Of a stretch of 41,645 nt of DNA, positions 8,220 through 15,355 are shown in pieces. The position numbers and the translations under genes were made by a program. Position 1 is the stretch's first letter. Every line of letters begins with the position of its first letter. This DNA is from Treponema sp. (GTDB taxonomy: Bacteria > Spirochaetota > Spirochaetia > Treponematales > Breznakiellaceae): contig WQSQ01000011.1 of assembly GCA_009787775.1 (NCBI GenBank), positions 1 through 41,645 of the forward strand. Direction: 5' to 3'. The notes below the pieces were generated by a model. It had not been told where the DNA came from and ran no database searches. It saw only the letters and a list, made by a program, of their open reading frames with translations.

Positions 8220-11216
8220 TTATCGCGTATTTCCATCATTAATATCAATAATCTTATTAATATTAATCGCGCTAAAGTGATCATTTTCGATCATATCAAT
8301 TACTATTTCAGCAATTTTTGGATCAAATTGTTTTCCCTTACCGTTTTTGAACTCCTCAGCTATTACCTCTTTTGGAAGCCCTTTACGGTAAGAACGATTG
8401 GACGACATTGCGTCATAAGTGTCGGCTGCCGCAATAATACGCCCCTCCAGTGAAATTTTCTCGCCGATAATACCGCGATTATAACCGTTGCCGTCCCATC
8501 GTTCGTGATGCTCAGCGGCTCCAGCAGTAAGATTATTGATCGTAGTGATATCTTTTAAAATTTCCTGTCCGATGTTGGGATGATGCTTCATGGCGTTATA
8601 TTCATCCTCGGTAAGTTTTTCCGGCTTGTTGATGATTTCATTTGGAATTCCAATTTTGCCTACATCATGTAAAAGTCCAACATAATAAAGATTCTCGATA
8701 AAATTTTTATCCATACCCAGACGTCTTGCGATTTCAACGGAATATGCTGCTGTACGCACCGAGTGTCCGCTTGTATAGGAATCTTTCGCGTCTATCGCGT
8801 TTGCGATGGCACTTAAAGCCTGCGAAATGATAGCGCGGTATTCACGCTGCTTTTCACGATCCTTGCGGCTCTTAATCCTTACAATGGCAGCTAACAGCAG
8901 GGCGATTAAAAACAACGCTGTCAACGCAATGGCCAGCCATACAATAAAATATTCAAACCATTTTAACTCTTTAAAAAAACCTACTTCAATAAAATTGCCG
9001 GTATTTCCGGACATATCTTCTGTCCAGATCTGCAGTGTATAATTTCCACCCCTAAGGTTTGTGTATGACAGGTAATAACCGAGCGCTTCGGTTTTTGATA
9101 CAGACCGCGCCTCACTGTCCTGTCCAATTAGTATATAACGCAGCATTGCGTTATCTAAAAATCCGAAGGATAAATAAGACAGTTCTATGGTTAGGCGATC
9201 GGTACCGCGCGGCATTAAAATTTTTTCCGAGAAATTTAAGTATTCCGTACCGTCCACATCAATTCTGGCTATACCGGCAAAAGGAATAAATGAAGTGTTT
9301 CCGGCTTCAAAATCGTATACATTTACGCCGCTTTCGCAGCATATAAAAAGACTGCCGAATTCGTTGATTAAATTCCATGCATTGGAATTTATCGAAGATG
9401 TAAGACCGGAAGACTTGCCCGCGGAAATAAGCTCGAAAGGAAGATCCGGATCAAGCAGCGCGTCAGCGTCTGTGCGCATAACATTTGAGCTGGTCAGTAA
9501 AATAAGTTCGTTATTATGCTGCATGATGTCAAGAAAGGTATACGGAGGAATTTTATTAATTACTCGCACATTTTTATTTTCATCAATATAGCATAAACCG
9601 CGTGAGGATGACACCCAAACACCGTTTGTTTTCTTGTTTACAAACATCCGTAAAATTACTCCGCCAGTCAGACCGTCCGATTCATTATATTGCTTTGTGC
9701 CATCCTTGCTTACGGCATAAATACCGCTGCCGTCAGTGCCGATATACAGCGTTCCATCCGGAGTGCAGACAAGAGATAACACAGTAATTTGCGGAAGTTC
9801 TATTGGTATAACGGTATTAAAAGCTTCAGCGGCTGTTATAACGGTGTCATTTTTTATAAAGCTTACACCCGTGGCTGTACCGATCACAACAACACCGTTG
9901 GGAAGTTCTGTCCAACAACGCGCTCTGTCAGATGCAAGCCCGTCAAGCTGCCGCCATATTCTGTATTCATGCCGCTCTGGATTGTAACGTATCGCTCCTG
10001 CAAATGTGCAAATCCAGATATAATCATTACTGTCGCGGAAAATACCGCGTACGCGGGCGGTGATCAGCGTTGTAAAATCAGTTAGAGAGGGTTTTTCGTC
10101 TTCGTCCAGAATGAAAAGCCCGTTATCGCCTCCGATAAAAGTTTTACCATTGTCAATCAAAACAGCATTTACAGCACCTGTCTCAAATTGATCCAGACTG
10201 TTCAGACTGGAAAATGCGCTCAAGGTAAGCTTCACAATCCCGCCCTGGGTACCGGTAATCCAATAACCGTTTTGGTAATCTTCGTATATGTCGGAATAAA
10301 ATCCAACACTGTTTGGATTGCCGGCATGATTGAAATTCTCTGCTGTATCCAAAAAGCCAATTCCTCTTTCTGAAGATATCCAAATATAATTATTAGAATC
10401 CTCATATAAAGACGAAACATTCAAAAGTTGTGTTTGCTTGATCTTGGGAGAAGAAAAAACTCCGCTTTCGCTTAACTCCGTAATTATTACAGTTCCGTCC
10501 TGCGTACCTGCTATAATTCGGTTTTCAGAAACACATTTTACAGCTCTTATTCCCCTGCCGTATTGATATTGTACTATCCTGCCGTCGCTTGTATAGGCGA
10601 AAAGCTCGCCGCTGTTGAAAACCAAAAATAGATTGTTTTGTGCGTCACAGGAAATGGACACGACAAACGGATGAATTGCGGTATCCAGGGTCACCATCAC
10701 GATGTTATTATCGCCGTCAATATAAAAAAGCCCGTCGGGCGTACCGCAATAGATTCTGCCGTCTGGTGCCTGTACAATGCTGCGGATTGTGTTTGACGGT
10801 ATACCCATTGTATTATCATATACAGTAAAGCTTCCGTTTTTATAAGAAGCAAGTCCCTTGTCGTTTGTACCGATCCAGAGCGTTCCGTCTCTATCCTCGC
10901 ACAGCGTACGCACATTGGAACTGTTGAAACCGTTAGGTGACAAAGCATCCCATATTTTGTATTGTTTCCCGTCGTATCGTACAAGCCCGCTGTACCCTCC
11001 GAACCACATATAACCGTCCTTTGTCTGAAGGACAGCGTTCGCTTCGTCAATGGGAAAATTGTTTATGCCGGTGTTATAAAAGGTAACGGCATAATTGGAC
11101 AGAAAGCGCCTGGAAAGTTCATTGTTTCCTGATCTGTTGTCATCCTGAGCGGCGGAAGAAACCGCAGGATAAATTATAAGAAGCAGTGCAAAAACCAGTA
11201 TTATAAAACTTTTCAC
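8220..11216 (-). CDS. Two-component-type propeller sensor with HD-GYP output domain
   Basis: About 998 residues. The GTG at 11216 is preferred: it is preceded by AAGGA and starts directly at the signal peptide MKSFIILVFALLLIIYPAVSSAAQ; a TTG at 11246 is the alternative. Then come repeated reg_prop blades (GYMWFGGYSGLVRYDG, GTLWIGTNDKGL and others, to about residue 650), a Y_Y_Y-type domain (about 665-735), one membrane helice near 750-775 and an HD-GYP domain. The latter has HDVGKIGIP and HHERWDGNGYN, so the namesake GYP reads GYN. HD-GYP proteins hydrolyse cyclic di-GMP. The architecture implies periplasmic ligand sensing, perhaps of sugars, controlling cytoplasmic hydrolysis (inference). 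Confidence 0.88.
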   Translation of the reverse strand: MKSFIILVFALLLIIYPAVSSAAQDDNRSGNNELSRRFLSNYAVTFYNTGINNFPIDEANAVLQTKDGYMWFGGYSGLVRYDGKQYKIWDALSPNGFNSSNVRTLCEDRDGTLWIGTNDKGLASYKNGSFTVYDNTMGIPSNTIRSIVQAPDGRIYCGTPDGLFYIDGDNNIVMVTLDTAIHPFVVSISCDAQNNLFLVFNSGELFAYTSDGRIVQYQYGRGIRAVKCVSENRIIAGTQDGTVIITELSESGVFSSPKIKQTQLLNVSSLYEDSNNYIWISSERGIGFLDTAENFNHAGNPNSVGFYSDIYEDYQNGYWITGTQGGIVKLTLSAFSSLNSLDQFETGAVNAVLIDNGKTFIGGDNGLFILDEDEKPSLTDFTTLITARVRGIFRDSNDYIWICTFAGAIRYNPERHEYRIWRQLDGLASDRARCWTELPNGVVVIGTATGVSFIKNDTVITAAEAFNTVIPIELPQITVLSLVCTPDGTLYIGTDGSGIYAVSKDGTKQYNESDGLTGGVILRMFVNKKTNGVWVSSSRGLCYIDENKNVRVINKIPPYTFLDIMQHNNELILLTSSNVMRTDADALLDPDLPFELISAGKSSGLTSSINSNAWNLINEFGSLFICCESGVNVYDFEAGNTSFIPFAGIARIDVDGTEYLNFSEKILMPRGTDRLTIELSYLSFGFLDNAMLRYILIGQDSEARSVSKTEALGYYLSYTNLRGGNYTLQIWTEDMSGNTGNFIEVGFFKELKWFEYFIVWLAIALTALFLIALLLAAIVRIKSRKDREKQREYRAIISQALSAIANAIDAKDSYTSGHSVRTAAYSVEIARRLGMDKNFIENLYYVGLLHDVGKIGIPNEIINKPEKLTEDEYNAMKHHPNIGQEILKDITTINNLTAGAAEHHERWDGNGYNRGIIGEKISLEGRIIAAADTYDAMSSNRSYRKGLPKEVIAEEFKNGKGKQFDPKIAEIVIDMIENDHFSAININKIIDINDGNTR

Positions 11217-11291
11217 AAAGAACCATTCCTTATAATTAATATTCAAGAAAAAGACTAATAATGATTTTTCTAAAAGAAATTAGTATAAACA

Positions 11292-11320
11292 ATTCTAAGG
11301 CATCATTATGGCATCGTCAA
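11292..11320 (-). promoter_or_regulatory. Promoter of the HD-GYP/GGDEF operon
   Basis: Minus-strand TTGACG (11315-11320), 17-bp spacer, TAGAAT (11292-11297). Both boxes are one base from consensus. The start site near 11285 leaves a 40-70 base leader depending on which start codon is used. Confidence 0.65.
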
Positions 11321-11328
11321 GAAATTAA

Positions 11329-11355
11329 TTGACAGATATTAGCCGCTGCATTAAT
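11329..11355 (+). promoter_or_regulatory. Promoter of yjbQ, probably leaderless
   Basis: A perfect -35 TTGACA (11329-11334) is followed after 15 bp by TGC-preceded ATTAAT (11350-11355); TAATCT at 11352 with a 17-bp spacer is the alternative -10. Either box lies only three to five bases before the ATG at 11361, and no Shine-Dalgarno is present. Confidence 0.5.
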
Positions 11356-11360
11356 CTCAA

Positions 11361-11768
11361 ATGATTATGGTTAATCTTTGCGAATTTACAGTTCATACCA
11401 ACACTCAGACTGATTGGTTAAATATTACCAGCCAGGTTCAAAAAGCAGTTGCCGCTTCCGGTGTTAACGAAGGAATATGCGTAGTCTTTACTCCGCATAC
11501 CACCGCGGCCGTTACAATAAATGAAAATGCTGATCCGGATGTTCCGCGGGACGTAAATCTATCGTTAAGTCTAATCTCCCCTGATCGCCGCGAATTTCAT
11601 CATAATGAAGGCAATTCTGCTGCTCATACAAAATCAAGCATATTCGGAGCATCACTCACATTAATTATTACAGACGGCAAGCTGTTATTGGGAACATGGC
11701 AGGGCATTTGGTTTACAGAATTTGACGGTCCTCGAAAAAGAAAAGTTCATGTGCGTATAATGGGCTGA
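11361..11768 (+). CDS. yjbQ: YjbQ/UPF0047 family protein (secondary thiamine-phosphate synthase type)
   Basis: 135 residues, the normal length. VVFTPHTTAAVTINEN and HHNEGNSAAHTKSSIFG carry the conserved histidines of the family, and GTWQGIWFTEFDGPRKRKVHVRI is the typical C-terminus. Some members have weak thiamine-phosphate synthase activity, but the physiological role is unsettled. Two in-frame ATGs (11361 and 11367) are possible; the -10 box is so close that the mRNA probably starts at or next to one of them. It stands between divergent and downstream signalling genes with no evident functional link. Confidence 0.9.
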   Translation: MIMVNLCEFTVHTNTQTDWLNITSQVQKAVAASGVNEGICVVFTPHTTAAVTINENADPDVPRDVNLSLSLISPDRREFHHNEGNSAAHTKSSIFGASLTLIITDGKLLLGTWQGIWFTEFDGPRKRKVHVRIMG

Positions 11769-11774
11769 TATAAA

Positions 11775-11804
11775 TTGCCTAATAAATGATTAGTATGATA
11801 TAAT
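11775..11804 (+). promoter_or_regulatory. Promoter of the Cache-GGDEF gene
   Basis: TTGCCT (11775-11780), 18-bp spacer, consensus TATAAT (11799-11804) with an extended TGA before it. AGGG lies eight bases before the ATG at 11826, a modest ribosome-binding site. Confidence 0.65.
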
Positions 11805-11825
11805 GGCATACTCAGGGTTTATGTC

Positions 11826-13454
11826 ATGACAGATAGAAATTTTTTTTCAATACCTATCACCAAAAAACGCCAGACATCCATGAGGCACAGACTGATTATA
11901 TTTTCATCGATTCTGTTTCTTTTTATTCTGATACTTGGAAGTACAGCCTTTATACTTTTAATGTATCAGATTGTACACAACAATTCAAGAAATGAACTGA
12001 TAAAAACCCTGGAAGTTGAACGGCTCAGGCTGGAAGTCTTTATAAATGGAAAAATTGCAATTGTGCTTAAAATGGCCGACTCTCCTTTGGTTAAACGATA
12101 TTTTTCAGATCCTGACGATCCGGTAATACAGCAATTGGCATTTGAAGAAATAGGGGCATATAACCGCGCATTGCTTGAAAAATCCATGTTTTGGATAAAC
12201 GATAAAGATAAAATATTTTATTCTACCGACTTTGAGCCTTATATTATAGATCCGCAAAGTCAGGAAAATTACTGGTACGATTTAACCCTTTATGAAACAG
12301 AAGTCTATAATATTAACATAAATTATAATCCGGATTTGGAAGCGACAAATCTATGGATTAACGCTCCTGTTTTTAACAGTTGGAACGTACCTATAGGGAT
12401 TGTGGGAGCCGGAATAGATTTAACATATTTTATCAGCAGCATTTTTCTGGACTATACCGGCACTGCGGATTTATTTTTATTTAACGACTCAGGTGAAATT
12501 ACCGGAGCGCGTAATATAAATCTTGTTAAGGAAAAAACCAGTTTAGGACATGTAACCGGCAATCAAACCGCATTGGACATCATGCATCATGCAAATGATT
12601 TAATAAGCGGCGAAGTAATATTATTTGATATAAAAGATACAAGCGGAATAGCGGCACTCGGGATAATTGACGCTCTGGACTGGTATATAACAGCAATTCA
12701 CAAATTTTCATTAAGGGAAGCGCTTCAAACAGGAATGACTGTTCTTTTTACGGTAATGATAATTATCATATTTTCTGTCTTTGCGATATTTAATATATTT
12801 GTCGCAAGGCTGCTTGAACCGCTTCACCGCATGATAAACAACATTAGCAGAATATCGGGCGATTGGGAGTTAAATCATCAACATAAAGAAATCTCAAGAA
12901 AAGACGAGATTGGAACCATAGGCGAATTTTTAACCATGACCATAATCGATCAATTGACAGAAATATATAACAGACGTTTCTTTGACGGAAATATGAAAAA
13001 GATTATTAAATCCCTGTCCCGTACAGGAAGCAAACTCAGCCTGTTAATGATAGATATTGATTTTTTCAAAAATTACAATGACACTTACGGTCACGATATG
13101 GGCGATGTTTGCTTAAAAGAAGTTGCAGCAGCCATATCGAAATGCATTGTCAGGGAAGAGGATTTTGCAGCAAGATACGGAGGAGAAGAATTTGTTGTTG
13201 TACTGCCGAACACTGATGAAAACGGAGCGGCTTTTATGGCGGAAAAATTACTTAACAAAGTGCGCAGCTGCAATATACCGCACGAAAGAAATGATGCGGC
13301 AGATTATGTAACAGTATCTATCGGCGGTACAACATGCGTTGTAAATTTCTCACACGAAGAAAACGATTATATTAAACACGCAGATTCAGCGCTGTATAAA
13401 TCCAAGAATAACGGACGCAACCAGTATACGTTTGAAGGTTTTAGAACAACCTGA
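11826..13454 (+). CDS. Cache-sensor diguanylate cyclase (GGDEF)
   Basis: 542 residues. One helix at about 20-43, an extracytoplasmic region to about 290 resembling a double Cache sensor (VGAGIDLTYFISSIF), a second helix at about 300-325, a short HAMP-like linker (RLLEPLHRMINNI, KDEIGTIGEFL) and a GGDEF domain starting at DQLTEIYNRRFFD. The signature is RYGGEEFVVVLPN, active type. REED five residues before GGEEF is an RxxD inhibitory site, so cyclic di-GMP feedback is expected, unlike the other GGDEF protein here. Small organic ligands are usual Cache signals; this ligand is unknown. It is a monocistronic gene with its own promoter. Confidence 0.92.
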   Translation: MTDRNFFSIPITKKRQTSMRHRLIIFSSILFLFILILGSTAFILLMYQIVHNNSRNELIKTLEVERLRLEVFINGKIAIVLKMADSPLVKRYFSDPDDPVIQQLAFEEIGAYNRALLEKSMFWINDKDKIFYSTDFEPYIIDPQSQENYWYDLTLYETEVYNININYNPDLEATNLWINAPVFNSWNVPIGIVGAGIDLTYFISSIFLDYTGTADLFLFNDSGEITGARNINLVKEKTSLGHVTGNQTALDIMHHANDLISGEVILFDIKDTSGIAALGIIDALDWYITAIHKFSLREALQTGMTVLFTVMIIIIFSVFAIFNIFVARLLEPLHRMINNISRISGDWELNHQHKEISRKDEIGTIGEFLTMTIIDQLTEIYNRRFFDGNMKKIIKSLSRTGSKLSLLMIDIDFFKNYNDTYGHDMGDVCLKEVAAAISKCIVREEDFAARYGGEEFVVVLPNTDENGAAFMAEKLLNKVRSCNIPHERNDAADYVTVSIGGTTCVVNFSHEENDYIKHADSALYKSKNNGRNQYTFEGFRTT

Positions 13455-13478
13455 ATTATACTGAATATTTAATGCTGA

Positions 13479-13507
13479 TTGCTAATATAAAATGTTTCTG
13501 TTAAAGT
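13479..13507 (+). promoter_or_regulatory. Promoter of the malic enzyme gene
   Basis: TTGCTA (13479-13484), 17-bp spacer, TAAAGT (13502-13507) with an upstream TGT (extended -10). The -10 abuts the ATG at 13508, so the ATG at 13517 is the more plausible start, nine bases after the box. Confidence 0.5.
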
Positions 13508-13516
13508 ATGTCCATA

Positions 13517-14722
13517 ATGAATTACGCCGAAGAGTCCCTGAAAAAGCATTACCAATGGAAGGGAAAGCTTGAAATTGTTAACAAAATGCCGGTAGCAACA
13601 AGAGAAGATCTTTCTCTCGCGTACACTCCGGGTGTCGCCAGACCCTGCCTTGAAATACAGAAGAATCCTGAAAAAAGCTGGGAGCTTACCGGCCGCTGGA
13701 ATACAGTCGCGGTAGTCACAGACGGAACTGCTGTTCTTGGATTGGGTGACATCGGTCCTGAAGCAGGAATGCCTGTAATGGAAGGCAAGTGCGTTTTGTT
13801 CAAGGCATTCGGCGGCGTGGACGCGGTTCCTCTATGTATAAGATCAAAAGAAATTGATGTGATTGTAGAAACAGTATCTCTGCTGGCCGGAAGTTTCGGC
13901 GGTATAAATCTTGAAGACATCTCCGCTCCGCGGTGTTTTGAAATTGAACGCAAATTAAAAAAGAAATGCGACATTCCGGTCTTTCATGATGATCAGCACG
14001 GCACAGCGATTGTAACATTGGCCGCGCTTTTAAACGCGCTTAAACTTACAGGAAAAAAACTTGAAAACATCAGCGCGGTCATTCTTGGAGCCGGCGCTGC
14101 CGGCATTGCCGTTACCCGTTTATTGCAGACTGTCGGACTTTGCGACGCTGTACTGTGCGATCGCAAGGGTGCAATTTATAAAGGAAGGCCTGATATGAAC
14201 AGCGAAAAGGAAGAAATTGCGCATAACTCAAATAAACAGATGAAAAAGGGAGCTCTTGGCGATGTTCTTCGCAGCGCGGATGTTTTTATCGGTGTTTCAG
14301 CGCCGGGCACGGTAACACAGGAAATGGTAAAATCAATGTCTCCTGGCGCAATACTGTTTCCTATGTCAAACCCTGTACCAGAAATCATGCCTGACGAAGC
14401 TATAGCTGCGGGTGCCGCAGTTGTGGGAACAGGCCGCAGCGATTTTGCCAATCAGATCAACAATGTGCTTGCATTTCCGGGAATCTTCCGCGGAGCCCTT
14501 GATGTACGTGCAAGCGACATCAATGACGAAATGAAAATCGCCGCCGCCTTCGCGCTTGCAAATCTTGTTGATGATAACGATCTTAGAAGCGATTATATAA
14601 TTCCGGCAGCTTTCGACCCGAGAGTAAGAGACGCGGTAGCCCGGGCTGCAGCCGATGCGGCAATTAAGAGCGGCATCGCAGCCAAAGCGGCAAGCACTTC
14701 TAAAGCCGCGGCGCAAGAGTAA
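13517..14722 (+). CDS. NAD(P)-dependent malic enzyme (oxaloacetate-decarboxylating)
   Basis: About 401 residues, the length of the short bacterial malic enzymes that convert malate to pyruvate and CO2 with NAD(P) reduction. Visible motifs: REDLSLAYTPGVARPCLEI, GLGDIGPEAGMPVMEGKCVLFK, DISAPRCFEIE with VFHDDQHGTAIV (metal and substrate region), and the Rossmann loop LGAGAAGIAV. An upstream ATG at 13508 exists, but it touches the -10 box; starting at 13517 gives MNYAEESLKKHYQWKGKLE, matching the usual N-terminus. The C-terminal alanine-rich tail is extra. Thymidine kinase starts four bases after the stop, so the two are co-transcribed. Cofactor preference cannot be judged from sequence alone. 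Confidence 0.93.
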   Translation: MNYAEESLKKHYQWKGKLEIVNKMPVATREDLSLAYTPGVARPCLEIQKNPEKSWELTGRWNTVAVVTDGTAVLGLGDIGPEAGMPVMEGKCVLFKAFGGVDAVPLCIRSKEIDVIVETVSLLAGSFGGINLEDISAPRCFEIERKLKKKCDIPVFHDDQHGTAIVTLAALLNALKLTGKKLENISAVILGAGAAGIAVTRLLQTVGLCDAVLCDRKGAIYKGRPDMNSEKEEIAHNSNKQMKKGALGDVLRSADVFIGVSAPGTVTQEMVKSMSPGAILFPMSNPVPEIMPDEAIAAGAAVVGTGRSDFANQINNVLAFPGIFRGALDVRASDINDEMKIAAAFALANLVDDNDLRSDYIIPAAFDPRVRDAVARAAADAAIKSGIAAKAASTSKAAAQE

Positions 14723-14726
14723 AAAC

Positions 14727-15293
14727 ATGAAGACAGGAAAAGTAACCCTGTTATTGGGACCTATGTTTTCGGGAAAAAGTTCCATTTTATTGAATGAGAT
14801 CGATAAAGCGACAATAGCGAGGATTCCCTGCTGTGTAGTCAGACCGAAAACAGATACAAGAGAATTCTTTACTCATTCAAAATGGGAGTACCGCTGCTTT
14901 GACAATTACAATGTGGACGATCTTAAAGATATCCCTTCAGATAAATATGATGTTATCTGCATAGACGAAGGCCAGTTCTTTAATAACCTTCTTTGCACCC
15001 TTGAATGGGCAAATCAGGGCAAAAGAGTGTTCATTTCAGCATTAAACGGCGACAGGCATCAGCGTGAATGGAAAGCAACGCAGGAAATGATTCCGCTGGC
15101 TGATGATATTATTTTTCTTAAGGCCGTATGCTCAAGATGCGGATCATACGAAGCGTCTTTCTCGTACAAGGTAAACGATACAAGTTCCTCACAGGTTGAT
15201 ATCGGAGGAAGCGCTGAAAGTTTTATTGCCCTGTGCAGGGGATGTTTGGAAGAAGAAAAGCTTCAAATGAAACTGTGGGACACATTGGCGTAA
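14727..15293 (+). CDS. tdk: Thymidine kinase (TK1 type)
   Basis: 188 residues, standard for the TK1 family, which phosphorylates thymidine with ATP for salvage. LLLGPMFSGKSS is the Walker A loop (about residues 8-19), IDEGQFF holds the probable catalytic Glu81, and cysteines C135/C138 and C170/C173 form the zinc site. The ATG at 14727 is chosen because longer upstream frames lie inside the malic enzyme gene and lack family similarity. The four-base gap from that gene implies an operon, though no metabolic link is obvious. Confidence 0.93.
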   Translation: MKTGKVTLLLGPMFSGKSSILLNEIDKATIARIPCCVVRPKTDTREFFTHSKWEYRCFDNYNVDDLKDIPSDKYDVICIDEGQFFNNLLCTLEWANQGKRVFISALNGDRHQREWKATQEMIPLADDIIFLKAVCSRCGSYEASFSYKVNDTSSSQVDIGGSAESFIALCRGCLEEEKLQMKLWDTLA

Positions 15294-15318
15294 AATATAA
15301 TCATTTGATACTTTCCCA

Positions 15319-15339
15319 AAACTTTCAAACCGAAAGTTT
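15319..15339. terminator. Hairpin between convergent thymidine kinase and GH115 genes
   Basis: AAACTTTC and GAAAGTTT form an 8-bp stem around AAACC. It sits in the 62-bp gap between convergent genes, where a bidirectional terminator is expected. The stem is A/T-rich and no clean T-run follows, so it would be weak. Confidence 0.3.
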
Positions 15340-15355
15340 ACGCTTTTGAGAAATA

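Noticed and set aside
14655-14726. Longer thymidine kinase start
   Set aside because: It lies inside the malic enzyme gene and adds residues outside the family.
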